Assembly (NCBI GenBank): GCA_022266195.1
Contig: WHVY01000002.1
Location: forward strand, 1,503,001 to 1,567,000
Source: Tetranychus cinnabarinus
Lineage: Eukaryota > Arthropoda > Arachnida > Trombidiformes > Tetranychidae
Direction: 5' to 3'
Length of the DNA stretch: 64,000 bases
Made by a program: the position numbers and the translations under genes. The notes below the pieces were generated by a model, which worked only from the letters and a program-made list of their open reading frames with translations, searched no databases and was not told the DNA's origin. Shown one piece after another: positions 12,369 through 23,604 of the stretch (positions are counted from its first letter, which is position 1; every line of letters begins with the position of its first letter).

Positions 12369-13169
12369 AATTGAATTGTTTATTTAATAAGTTCATCATG
12401 CAACTTATAATTCGTGGAGAAAAAACCTTCGTGTTTGAAGGAGATAACATCGATGATTTACAAGTAAGTATAGTGTTGATGTTTTTCTGGTTTGGTTGCT
12501 TATTTAGATGTATCTATACGTAGTTATTGATAATTGATAATTTTAACTAATTTATTTTATATTTTGTGTCTTTATAGGAATATATTGAAAATGAAGAAGA
12601 TTTGCCTATTGAAGATCAAGTCCTTTTCTGTAAAGGTAGAATAATAGATGATTTCAACTGGAATGAAGTTGAAGACGGTGATGAAATTCAAGTAAATGGA
12701 CGTCTCCTTGGAGGTAAAGTACACGGATCACTTGCTCGAGCAGGAAAAGTTAAAGGTCAAACACCAAAGGTAGAGAAACAAGAAAAGAAGAAAAAGAAGA
12801 CCGGCCGTGCTAAGCGTCGTATGTTGTACAACAAACGTTTTGTGAATGTAGTGCAAGGCTTTGGAAAGAAACGAGGACCCAACACCAACCAATAGATAAT
12901 AAATTTGATTATATCTACATATTTGTATTAAATCAGGTGCGTACTGGTTGATAGGGCCAAAAACCCTTTCCCAATATTGAAGAAACTAATTTATATTTCT
13001 TTTCTTTATTTTGGAACTATTGACTGGCACTCACAGGCTCCACGAATTTGGATACACTTGACTCGAAGGATATTATCAATTGTAACTTATAAAATAATTT
13101 CCTGAGAAAAAATGCTGTTCAAATAAATTGATAATTCAATTAATCAAAATTTTAAGTCATTTCGCGATT
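12369..13169 (+). repeat. Inverted duplication, left arm (FAU copy 1)
   Basis: About 800 bp that matches 21790-22583 in opposite orientation. It covers some 30 bp before the ATG, both exons, the intron and about 270 bp after the stop, up to a shared TCATTTCGCGATT. Intron and UTRs have diverged with small indels, while the coding exons are almost identical. Confidence 0.85.
12398..12895 (+). CDS. Fau: FUBI-ribosomal protein S30 fusion (FAU), copy 1
   Basis: Two exons, 12398-12463 and 12578-12895, encode 127 residues. Residues 1-68 are the ubiquitin-like FUBI domain ending GRLLGG, and residues 69-127 are ribosomal protein S30 with the expected 59 residues (starts KVHGSLARAG, then a Lys-rich run and RRMLYNKRFVNVV). 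In animals the fusion is cleaved after the di-glycine; S30 joins the small ribosomal subunit and FUBI is released. The phase-0 intron after codon 22 is GTAAGT...AG, and AATAAA follows the stop at 12898-12903. The product is identical to that of copy 2, apart from nothing at the protein level. Confidence 0.96.
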
Positions 13170-13632
13170 CAATATATCAGATTATAAATGATGTGTGAAT
13201 GAAGTTAATCGTGAAGCATCTTGAAAGACTTCGATTGATTCGGTATAAATGGATTTTCATTTCTCTGAAGTCTAGTATAACATCTTATCTTCTACCATTC
13301 GTTCAGTTGTCTTCAAGTAATATCAATTTTGCTTGTAATGAAAGCTGCGCCTAAAAAAATATTTATCTTTATGTGCTACGAAAATCGAACCACGACTACA
13401 ATGAAACTCGCCTGGTTAAAAAGTCAATTCACTGTGGAGATAACATATGTTGTGATGGTTTCAATTTTAAAATCTGTTAATCCGAATTAGACTCGCAATT
13501 TGAAAATATTTCAACTTTTAAAGTAATTTTGAAAAGTGTATTTCTGATATTCATTCATAATAATCTTAAAAGTCCATTGATAGATAAAGTGAATGCACTT
13601 TAATCTAGTGTCGAATTTCTTTTATAATTGAT

Positions 13633-15523
13633 TTAAAGAGTGAATACAACATCGACAGGCAAACTTTCTAACATTAATGTATTTTCCATCTGATTTGGTT
13701 CAATCAAACATCGTTTTCTTGTGACCAACGAACCAACTCCAGTAAATAATCGTTCAGCGGGAATAGCGGATGCAGGGATGCAAAGATACTTTTTAGCTAT
13801 TTTATGAAGTGAAGGGAAAAGAGTTTTATGATGCTCCCAAATTTCAATTGGATCTGATGTGATATTAAAAGTTCTGTGGTCAAGGTAGTTTCTCAATTCT
13901 GCAGCTATTTTGTTGCTATCTGGTTCACTGCAACGAGAACTCCTACTTACTCTTCGCAGACACCATATATCATCATCTCTTTGATCTCCTTGATTTCCTG
14001 AATCATCTATAGATCCATCGTCACAAGTAAGCATCGAATTGAGCTTGTTTATTGCTTTTACTGATTGTGTATCATTTGTAAAGTCCAAATTTTTAAACCT
14101 TGGATCAAGTAGAGTTGCTATAGAGGCAATAGGATCTCCTTCGATGTCTTTGAAGTGCGTTCTTATGTTTTTCAATAGAGAGTTTTTAAATTCTTTCGCA
14201 CAATTACTCTCAGGTAATATCAAGTTGATTGCTTTAACTAACACACCAACTATTGGAATGATTTTACTCATTGGTGTCCATTTTTCACTGCTCATTTCGT
14301 CTGCGATTTGATGGAAAGGCTTGAGAAGAGAAAGAGTTTCTTCTACAACTTTGGCTTCGGTATCATTTACACAAGGACCATCAAAACCCATGAGTACATT
14401 GCTTATGAGAGAAGCTTGGGTTATATATCGGTCCAGTAGTGAATAAAGACAACTCCAATCACTTTCATCGGTTGATTTGTCATCCAAAGGAGAAACTTTC
14501 ACCACTACAACTTTATCTCGTATAATTGATTCCTGAGCGGCAGTTATTTCATCGAAAAAATGTAAAGTTTCTCGGACCTTACGAAGTAATATTAATAACT
14601 CACCATTACTTCTAATTGAATCCCTTAGCATTGCGTCGAGCGTGTGTGCGAAACATTTTTGGTACTTGGTAGCGTCAAGTAAATCTTGTAAAGAGCTCAT
14701 TAAGCCTGTAATATCATGAGTAACAGCACAAGTTATTTTTTCAGATGTTATGGCCCATCTATTTAAAATATCCATAACGGCAGATCGAAGCTCATCTGTT
14801 GATATTGTAGGATTAGGTAATTCTCGATTTCCTATTACGATAGAACCATGCGATGATCCATCGATGAAATGGCACGTTAGGGTAAGATGGCTATGTTGAG
14901 TTAAGTTATTATTCCATATATCAAAAGTTAAGGCTAAATCTTCAACTTTTGAAATCTTTTCTGCAATATGAGTTAAACTTGTTTGATATTTGGCTTGTAG
15001 TTTTTCGACTATACTGGGCTGTGAAGGAAAAGGTAAATGAGGGGCTAATTCAGATAAAAACTTTTTGAATCCTTCGCCAATAACAATCTCTTCTGGAAGC
15101 ATATCCTTTGCAAGCCAGCTCGCAATCCAATTTATAATCAGCTTCGATTTATCATCTGTAATATAACATTAAAAATTAAAAACTCTAATCCAAAAGCATA
15201 GGAAAGACGAAGGCAAATCTACACATAATCTTGAAGATATATTTACCATCAGTTTTCATCTTCTTAATTTGTTGATCACTCATCGAATCGGGATGTTCAA
15301 GTTGTAAAATCAATGTTGGTTGAGAAATGTCCGGTTGCGGTACAACTGCCTGTTCGGTACTGGCTAGTTGCTGGGGTAAAAGGTTGTGAATGTTTCTTAA
15401 GTGAGCAAGAAAATTTGAAGTATTCCCGCATTTCTTGATTTGTTTACCACACAGTTTACATTGTGCTTTATCGCCTATGGTAGCAAAATAATTCCAAACA
15501 TGCGAGGGTTTTCGTTTGTACAT
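13633..15523 (-). CDS. BED-finger hAT-family transposase-like protein
   Basis: Two exons, 15523-15247 and 15155-13633, join in frame to 599 residues; the intron is 91 bp. The N-terminus is a BED zinc finger (WNYFATIGDKAQCKLCGK, then LxxHLRxxH). The body has hAT landmarks: a FDIWNN segment, a CFAHTLD motif and the C-terminal dimerisation motif with PASAIPAERLFTGVG and a KRCLIEPN tail. The element class excises and inserts DNA; domesticated members (ZBED proteins) act as DNA-binding regulators. The reading frame is fully open. I could not find terminal inverted repeats or an 8-bp target duplication in the flanks, so it may be a domesticated gene or an element with eroded ends. The usual DNAxNM segment reads HDITGLM here, so activity is doubtful. 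Confidence 0.85.
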
Positions 15524-16358
15524 TTTTAAAGTAGATTATTAGTACAAATCGAATAAATCAGGCTAATAGTAGGTGAAAAAAGACAGAATGATTGACATAA
15601 TGCAAAGCATCATACGTTATGTTATAGAGAAAAACAAAGTGATAAGAAACAACATTAGTTAATTGTAAATAACTTACTTGATTTTAATTAATTAACTTAA
15701 ATAGTTTGAAGTTAGTCGATCTGAGTTATCGATCTCTATTAGATAACTAAGTCGTGAAAGGATAAAAAATCAAAAAAAAATCAGCAGAAAATCAATTCGG
15801 AGCCGCCATTCATCCATCCATTCGCTTTGTTTCATCCAGTTTTTTGAATCGATACTATCAATCGATTTGTAAGGGAACATATACTAAATTCAGCAATTAG
15901 CAAAAGCTCAGAAATAGCATTTGATTAATAAATGTATTGATTAAATAGTTAAAGACGGAGCTTCACTCATAATATGGCTTGTAAAGAATCTTGAATCAAG
16001 ATTAGTGATTTATTGAACTAAATCAGAAAATATGAATATAAATTACAATGTAGTTTGATATCAATAGGGTTTACATAAGGATTTTGGTTTCGTTTCTAAT
16101 GCAACAGAATATTTTATTTTAAATTTTTATTCAAGTATCTGTTGTGTTTACGATAAAATTTCTGTTGCTGGACAACAGAATTTATTGATAACTGAAAATA
16201 TTACCTGAGAAGGTAGATATCATTATCTTAGATTGCTGAACGGTCCCTGAGAAGTCCAAAACATGAATTTATTTTGACCGAAACAGGTTTGACAGCTTAA
16301 GCTGTCAAGTTTCTTAATTTTGTTTGAATTTTTTGATACAACTTAAATAACATTAGCC
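15524..16358. other. Intergenic between the hAT-like gene and PEX11
   Basis: About 830 bp, AT-rich. It would contain the right end of a hAT element if one exists, but I see no inverted terminal repeat matching 13170-13632. It should also hold the PEX11 promoter. Confidence 0.4.
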
Positions 16359-17255
16359 ATGGAGCAATTAATGAGACTCAATTCCCAGACAAGTGGACGT
16401 GACAAGATACTGAGGTAAGTTGCTGAAATAATCCACAGATCAATGTGTAACATTTAGATTATTGGCAAATCTAACTGCTTTACTATTTCATCTCTTTTAG
16501 ACTCTGGCAATTTACTTGTCGATTAACCTGGGCTGTGATGGAAAAAAGATCACGAAATATGGAAGCCATTTCTCGTCTCAAGGAAGTTGAAGGCTTAATC
16601 AGTTTTGCTAGAAGATGTAAGAATGAATCTTACTGGATTTATCTGATTTTCTGATTTTATCCGTGTCAGTTTTTAACTCTAATATTCTTTCTTTCTCTTT
16701 TCAACTTCTTGCTCATTGGATCATGATGTTATAGTACTTCGATTGGGACGGAGTGTTGATATGCTTTACTCATCAGTTTCGAGTTTACAAATTTCTGACC
16801 CCTTCCTGAGAATGGTCATTACAAGCTCACGTATATCTTCATCTTTGTTTTTATTTGCCGATCACCTGGTTTGGCTGAAAAAAGTAGGTCTTTTGCAAGT
16901 TGATGAAATCAAATGGTCCGATACAAGTAATCGATTCTGGTTGTATTCATCAGTACTCAATCTTCTGCGTGATTGCCATGAAATTAACATTATGATTAAA
17001 AGTGAACAACGCATGAAAAATCTTAGACCAGAATTGGGATCAGTAGAATATGTGACTGCTGTTGCTCAAATCTTTATTAAGCACAAAAACATTACGATTG
17101 ACACAGTGAAAAACATATGCGATACATTGCTTCCAATGGCTAATTTGGGTCATGTCAAAGTTTCACCAGCTCATGTCGGATTACTAGGAATTATCTCTTC
17201 AACTGCTGCAATGTTACAACTGGTTGATCCATCCAACAGATTGGCCATGGCTTAA
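16359..17255 (+). CDS. Pex11: Peroxisomal membrane protein PEX11
   Basis: Three exons, 16359-16414, 16501-16616 and 16735-17255, give 230 residues. The N-terminus has the family segment LNSQTSGRDKILRLWQ; the middle has FARRLLRLGRS, then RISSSLFLFADHLVWLKKVGL, and the region before the C-terminus has NLLRDCHEI. PEX11 proteins bind and bend the peroxisomal membrane and promote elongation and division of peroxisomes; the N-terminal amphipathic helix does this. Length is close to the usual 230-260. Both splice junctions restore conserved motifs, in particular LLRLG across the second junction. Nearest to the PEX11B type, judged from the DHLVW and LLRD segments. Confidence 0.92.
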
Positions 17256-18079
17256 ATATGCTATAGCCTGGATTCAATATTGTTTAATTTCCTGTTAATA
17301 GTTCATCAAGGAACTCTCCTGCAATACTTTTATATAACTTTATACCTCTATGTCTGATAGAAATGTGTTTAAAAACTGATTGTTTTGTTTTGGTTAAACT
17401 ATTAAAAGCATTTGAAAAAGCTGTCAAGTAGATGTTTAACTAATGCCTTTTAGTACCATTGAGAGACTTAAAAAATTGACATTTCCAAGGTATCTATCAA
17501 TTCATTTATTGTTCTCTGAATCTAGAAATCGCACTCAATCTTCTCAATAAATACTCAAGAAAGAAAAGCTAATGAAAGATAAAATAACCAAAAGTGTTGT
17601 ATTAGTTGCAATAGTTAAGTGTAACTTGGTACTGACCGTGTGAATGATTGTAAATGAATTAAGTATAAACTTTCATGATAAGGTTTCGATAGCTCTAATT
17701 GAGGAAAACCTTAAGTCTATTTTTAAGTGTGAAAATTGGCATTTGGTTGATGTAATAAATTGATAAAAACATTGTGATATTGAAATTTCCATCAAATGTA
17801 TTAATTTATGAATAAACATTTAATTGATTTATTTGGTATCAGATTAGATTTTATCCAAGTCAGAAGAGGATAAAATAATTTATGAAGCTTAACATTATTA
17901 TTTGTTTGAAGGTAATTAAACAATTGATAAGGTGAAAAGATTCGTGCATAGTTATAGTTGATAAAGAAAATCGTAAAAGATCTTTAAAATTTTAAGAGAA
18001 ATGAGACCAGTTGATCAAGTTGAATCTTATTCAGAGAATGGATCTGAATTTGTAGATAAAATGATTGGTATAACGATAA
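17256..18079. other. 3' UTRs and intergenic sequence
   Basis: Between the convergent PEX11 and SH3BGRL-like genes. AT-rich, with several AATAAA-like words that could serve either gene. No ORF of note. Confidence 0.4.
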
Positions 18080-19308
18080 TCAATTGTCTCCATTTACTGG
18101 GTCGGACTCTTCGTCAGGCTCTTTATCTTTAACTTTGTCGTCTTCTTTGTGTTCTTCCTCAGACTCTTTGGGTTTCGATGGAGATTCTTTGAGTTTTAAA
18201 AATTCTGGTAAAATATCTTCTTCACTGGCAGTCTCGAAATCAATCCAATCCTTGAAAATGAAAAAAAATAAATGATTCAGCAATTAATATAGTGATTCAT
18301 CGCGCGACATTGAAAGGAAATAAAGCAAAAACAATAAACACTGATGCATGTAAATAAATCCAGGATATCCTATGATAAGGCGTGAATTAGAATCTGATTA
18401 TTATCATAAACATTTCAAATGCTCATCATTATGATTAATAATTGATACAAAGTGGAAAAATGCTCTAATAAAGTCATAATTTCAATCAATAGTACCAATA
18501 AGGAGTTTTGTTGGAATCATGAAAGACAATCAGAAATTTAGATACTCGACTCAAAAATGTGAGATCAAATGTAAATAAAAATAAACATTCTATAGCAATG
18601 GTGAAAATTCATGGCTGACAAGAGAGGCTTTAAATAAAAAGAGAGATATCCCTGTTTTATAATTAAACTAATTTTATGCTCAACTTGATCCATATTGTAT
18701 GATTCTACGATAAAAATAATGTTCACCACACCTCAGCAACTCATTATCCTTTTACTTGAACTTGTTGATCAGATAGAACTGAGGAAAAACATATGGATAT
18801 GCTCTAATGAGAAAACATTGAGGTTTCATCATTTGATGTCCGATAATTACAGAATTAAACTTACCCCACAGTATTCATCATCATTGAAAAATTGTGGTGG
18901 AAGAGCAGTTTGATCATTTCTTCTCTTACAAACTTCCTTCATTAGCTGTTTTTCCGCCTCAAATCCAGGTTCTGTGACATCAATTTTTTCATATTCAATT
19001 CTAAATGAGTCGAGGATGAATTGTGCCCGTTGCTGGTGTTTTTTTACCTATGAAAACAAGAGAATTACGAATTAGAATCAAAATATAAATATAGATGATA
19101 GAAAAATGCATAATTTAAACAAGATCGAACTGGTAACTGTAAAAGTGTCTGTTGATAAAGATGAACATCTCAAAATAAAACAAAAACAAAGGTAAACATA
19201 TCAATACGAGTTGAGATTGGTGTAGCAAGTCAGTCTTGATTGTAAATTGTTTTGATTACTCACCTCTTTACTAGCTGAGATACCACTAACAAATATTTTA
19301 ACAACCAT
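18080..19308 (-). CDS. Sh3beta: SH3BGRL-type thioredoxin-fold protein
   Basis: Three exons, 19308-19264, 19047-18865 and 18250-18080, give 132 residues. It starts MVVKIFVSGISASKEVKK, the family's first strand, and has LPPQFFNDDEYCG across the second junction followed by DWIDFETA. The last 40 residues are Glu/Lys/Asp-rich. SH3-domain-binding glutamic-acid-rich proteins have a glutaredoxin-like fold without the redox CxxC pair, and none is seen here. They are small cytosolic adaptors; fly Sh3beta is the likely counterpart. All exon lengths are multiples of three, so both introns are phase 0. Confidence 0.88.
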
Positions 19309-19758
19309 GGTTGAAGATTGACTATTTAGAAATAAATTATGTTTCAAATTCAATTGGAAAAGTGCTAATGAAAAAAAAGAAAGGACTAAATGAAATGGAA
19401 AGCAGGAAGAGTAAAAGTAAACAACAGTGCTGCTTCCAAAGAGACTTCACATTAACAGAGGGTGTTGATCTTTACCTCATCAAACCACACAATTATAATT
19501 ATTAATAGAATTAATGTTATCAAGTTCAGTTTTTCGGTCTCTTTATTATTAACTTAATTTGGATAATAATAAAGAACATTTTAATTGCATGATTTATACA
19601 GAAAAGGGCAATATTTAATTGTACATCGTAAATCTGTTACCAATATACACAATGAATCTACTAAAGGTATGAGACAACCAATATTGATGATAATCAATCA
19701 TTTTTTAAATAATCTATCAAGATAAAAACAAATCGTCTATGAAATAAGATTCTAAAGT

Positions 19759-20333
19759 TTAATCTTCATCTTCAAATTTCCTTGTTCGTGGAAGGCATGC
19801 CATGAAATGAGCAGCATAACGATGTTTGGGTGGTACAACGTATTTTTTCCACATGAAGTCATCCCAATGGTCAGGTTTTGTTTTACCTTGGTGTTGAAGA
19901 AGTTTACTTTCTTGGTCCTAGAAGAAGAAGAAATAGAAAAATTGCAACATGAAAATCAGATAGTTTAAATTATCGATGAAAACTTTACCTTTGAGATGTA
20001 TGGCTTTGCCAAAACATTCATAGCCTCTTGCGTTGCCGATAATTCATAGAAGAAATCTGCTTTAGCCCCAGTCCAGACAGGCGGAACCCAACGAGTTTTA
20101 CTGATTACATTGAAAAGATAAAGAAAATCAATGTAAATGATGAATGGAATGGAGTGAAATAATCCGAGCCGAGATGTATCTTAAACATATGATCTCGTGT
20201 TACAGAAAAACATTAGGTTTTATTAGATTAGACTAATAATTATTACTCACCCTGTTGTGACTTTTCCAGGATATTTAGGCATAGGGCCAATGTAAGCTCC
20301 TTTCCATTTTAATAATTGATTAGTTAGTCTCAT
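19759..20333 (-). CDS. Small three-exon protein, family not recognised
   Basis: Exons 20333-20251, 20100-19989 and 19917-19759 join in frame to 117 residues with clean GT-AG borders. The product starts MRLTNQLLKWKGAY, has RWVPPVWTGAKADFFYEL in the middle and a Trp/basic end (KPDHWDDFMWKKYVVPPKHR, then MACLPRTRKFEDED). No signal peptide or membrane segment. The short, basic, Trp-rich character and the basic start resemble mitochondrial ribosomal or respiratory assembly proteins, but I cannot place it in a family, so that is only a guess. Gene structure and codon continuity make it a real gene. Confidence 0.72.
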
Positions 20334-20565
20334 TCTAATTCATCTAATTACAAAAACTGATTAACAAAATAAAATTGAAAGAAGCAGGATTGCAGTTTCA
20401 AGACCAGATTGTTTCTGTTGTATACTAGCGTTATTTCTAAACGACCCCTATACATAAATTTGTCTATTGCAGTCAGTCATTTAATGATCCAATTTTAATT
20501 TTCATCATTTTAATTTGTTCCAATTATTTTATTGTTTATTCAATTGTCAGTTCACTTAGTTAATC

Positions 20566-21235
20566 ATGCAGCTTATCATACGTGGAGATAAAACCTTCGT
20601 CTTTGAAGGGAATAACATCGATGATTTACAAGTGAGTTCAATTTTTAAAATTTCGTATTTGTTTTATGGCAAACTAAATGGTATATTTTGATCATGATAT
20701 TGCTTTTGTTTAAATTGATTTTATTGATATAATCGATAATGAAGCATATTTTCATTTTTCGCAGAGATACGTCCAGGATGTTGAAAATCTACCCATTAGG
20801 AATCAAATCCTTTTCTGTAAAGGTAGAATAATAGATGATTCTAATTGGAATGAAGTTGAAGACGGCGATGAAATTCAAATAAATGGACGTCTTCGTGGAG
20901 GAAAACTAACCGACAGTTCCGACTTAGTTGACAAAGACGTAATCAATGATGTAACTAAAGATATTATAGAGAAGATAATCGGCAGTAACTCCTATCAACA
21001 TGCAAATGTTGAACAATGGACAACGAGCATCTGTAGCGATGTTATTGCTAATTTAGTACAGCGCGGATGGCCTTATAAATTTATCGCCACTTGTACAATT
21101 GTGCAAAAAACTGGAGCCGGTTTTCACTCATTTACAAGCTGTTATTGGGATCAGACAAATGACACAAGTTGCACTGTTCGCTGGGAAAACAAAAGTATGC
21201 ATTGTATAGCACAAATTCTTGCAATAAGATTGTAG
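20566..21235 (+). CDS. FUBI-Tctex chimera: ubiquitin-like domain fused to dynein light chain
   Basis: Exons 20566-20631 and 20765-21235 give an intact 178-residue protein. Residues 1-68 are a FUBI domain, 54 of 68 identical to the FAU copies here by my count, ending GRLRGG. Residues 69-178 are not S30 but a full Tctex/DYNLT dynein light chain: a lead helix (VTKDIIEKIIG), then SYQHANVEQWTT, PYKFIATCTIVQKTGAG, SCYWD and the family hallmark CTVRWENKSMHCI. The intron lies at the same place and phase as in FAU (after codon 22), so the FUBI half came from a FAU duplicate. The join falls directly after the di-glycine where S30 starts in FAU, at Lys69. DYNLT1 homodimers bind dynein intermediate chain and cargo; release by FUBI processing is inference. 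The Tctex part has no intron, which fits a retrocopied donor. Confidence 0.93.
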
Positions 21236-21789
21236 AATAAATGTAAAAATATAACTTCATGGACGTTTCCTTCAAAGCTTAGTAGTCGAAAATTACTACC
21301 TGAGTATTAACCTATCATCAGCAACAACTTTTGACATTCAAGTAAACATTTAAATTCAAAATAATCATCATACATAAACGCGATATACATCTACACCTTA
21401 TCTACCATTTAATAAAGCGAGCAAAGTTACCCAATCAAATTTACACATTATTGATTCAAAAATTTTGTTTATTCCGTTTGTTTTTGTGTATTGGAATTTT
21501 GGTTAGAAAACAAAATAGCTAATGAAGACCTGACTAAATCTGACTATGATGTTATCAAACTAAAATTGCCTTCAAAATAAATTATTTTATATGCTTCAAG
21601 AGCTTCTAATATGCATGATTGAATCGAATGAATCGCCATAATAAAAAAGAGAAACTACATTCCTATGTATGATTAGGAGAAATGCGATAGTTTTTCATTT
21701 CCATCATTGAAATCAGAACTCAAATGCAGATCAAACCACCGAAATTCTAGAGGTTTAAGGTTGCTCTAGGGCCCTTTGAATATCGGAAT

Positions 21790-22583
21790 AATCGCGAAAT
21801 GACATGAACTTTTGTTGAGTTGAATTATCAATTTATTAGAACAGCATTTTTCCAGAAAATTGGTTTATGAGTTACAATTGATAATATCCTTTGAGTCAAG
21901 TGTATCCAAACTTGTGTAGCCTGTGAGTGCCAGTCAATAGTTCCAAAAAAGAGAAAAAATTAAAATTAGTTTCTTCATTACTGGAAAATGGTTTTGGCAC
22001 CATCAACCAACACCCACCTGATTTAATATAAATATTTAGATATAATCAAAATTATTATCTATTGGTTGGTGTTGGGTCCTCGTTTCTTTCCAAAGCCTTG
22101 CACTACATTCACAAAACGTTTGTTGTACAACATACGACGCTTAGCACGGCCGGTCTTCTTTTTCTTTTTCTCTTGTTTCTCTACCTTTGGTGTTTGACCT
22201 TTAACTTTTCCTGCTCGAGCAAGTGATCCATGTACTTTACCTCCAAGGAGACGTCCATTTACTTGAATTTCATCACCGTCTTCAACTTCATTCCAGTTGA
22301 AATCATCTATTATTCTACCTTTACAGAAAAGGACTTGATCTTCAATAGGCAAATCTTCTTCATTTTCAATATATTCCTATAAAGGCACAAAATTTAAAAT
22401 AAATTAGTTAAAATTATCAATCATCAATAGCTGCATAGATACGTCTGTATAAGTAACCAAACCAGAAAAACATCAACACTATACTTACTTGTAAATCATC
22501 GATGTTATCTCCTTCAAACACGAAGGTTTTTTCTCCACGAATTATAAGTTGCATGATGAACTTAGTAAATAAACAATACAATT
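21790..22583 (-). repeat. Inverted duplication, right arm (FAU copy 2)
   Basis: Reverse-complement partner of 12369-13169. The alignment ends at AATCGCG on the left and at an ATTGT-rich 5' UTR piece on the right. The arms are about 8.6 kb apart and enclose five other genes. Confidence 0.85.
22059..22554 (-). CDS. Fau: FUBI-ribosomal protein S30 fusion (FAU), copy 2
   Basis: Exons 22554-22489 and 22376-22059 encode the same 127 residues as copy 1: FUBI 1-68 ending LLGG, then S30 69-127. I count three synonymous differences in exon 2 (a His, a Glu and a Lys codon) and none in exon 1, while the intron and UTRs differ far more. Both copies look functional. Near identity of coding parts against diverged introns points to gene conversion or strong selection on synonymous sites in a very highly expressed gene. 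Confidence 0.95.
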
Positions 22584-23604
22584 AAAATTAAATGAGAAAG
22601 CGAAAATCAAAAGTGATAAAATTAAAATCAATTTTACAAAAGTGCAAAGTAGCAAAATGAATCGTGTAGACCTTCTAGAGGGACCGTAGTCTAATAACGA
22701 CAGCTAATAAATGAACATTTCCCTTGAAAAACTTTGCCTTTTATATCTGATACAATAATCATCTTATTTGTGTCTAATACGCTTTATTATAAGCATTGAC
22801 AAACTCCCAAGATGAATAATCAATAGTAAACCATTTACATTAAGCGTTTGCCTTTGGCATATGTTACTTGCTTCCAGATTATCCTCTATCTATTGAATCA
22901 ACTTTAATCCACCGATTTTTACTTTAAATCTTCACTATAGTCACATGATAAGATAAAGTAAAAGATTCTTGTCCAGATTCTGGAGTAATCTATGATAAAC
23001 CTTGATGAGATCACTGACAATCTCGAAAAATAAGAAACATACAGTAAGAATTCATTGTTTCATAGATTTTCCTACAAACTATCTTACAATTGTTAATTTC
23101 AATTATCAACTTCAATCAATTTTTATATCTTAAAGCAGTTTAAAGGATTTGCGAAAACCTTTGCACCAAAAAGTTAATTATCAATAGATGGTGACTGAGA
23201 AAGAAATTGCTTTAGCTGAACCCTTCTGTATAGTTTGCTTAAGCTTGTAATTGAAATAAATTAACCTCGTCATCGTAAGTGCAGCTTAATCAAAGCAAAG
23301 AAATTAAAAATTCGTCATTTTTATGTCTTTTCACGCTTAAACTGAAGATCTAGATAATAAGATTTAAACTTTGTTGAATGGTTCAACATTCAGATTGGCT
23401 AATAAGAAGATTATTTGATAAATTGCTGAACAGTTGAACATAAACGAGCAAAGCATTATTACAATACAATTAGGGTTTTAATTTAACACATTTGTTTTAA
23501 TATCTTGATTAGGATACTTTGATTCGAACTAACTATTCTTGGTTTATATCTAATCAAATGTTTGTTTCATGGTTCTAAGTAATCATCTATAAACTTGAAT
23601 AAGA
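22584..23604. other. Intergenic, nothing recognised
   Basis: About 1 kb between the divergent FAU copy 2 and the plexin-like gene. It must contain both promoters. No coding potential seen. Confidence 0.4.

Noticed and set aside
13330..13420. Possible tRNA 3' half (GGTTCGA on the minus strand)
   Set aside because: The flanking bases do not pair as a T-arm or acceptor stem and no anticodon arm is found.
20566..21235. Decayed third copy of FAU (pseudogene)
   Set aside because: The S30 part is absent, but the frame continues without stops into a complete Tctex light chain, so this is an intact chimera and not a decayed FAU.
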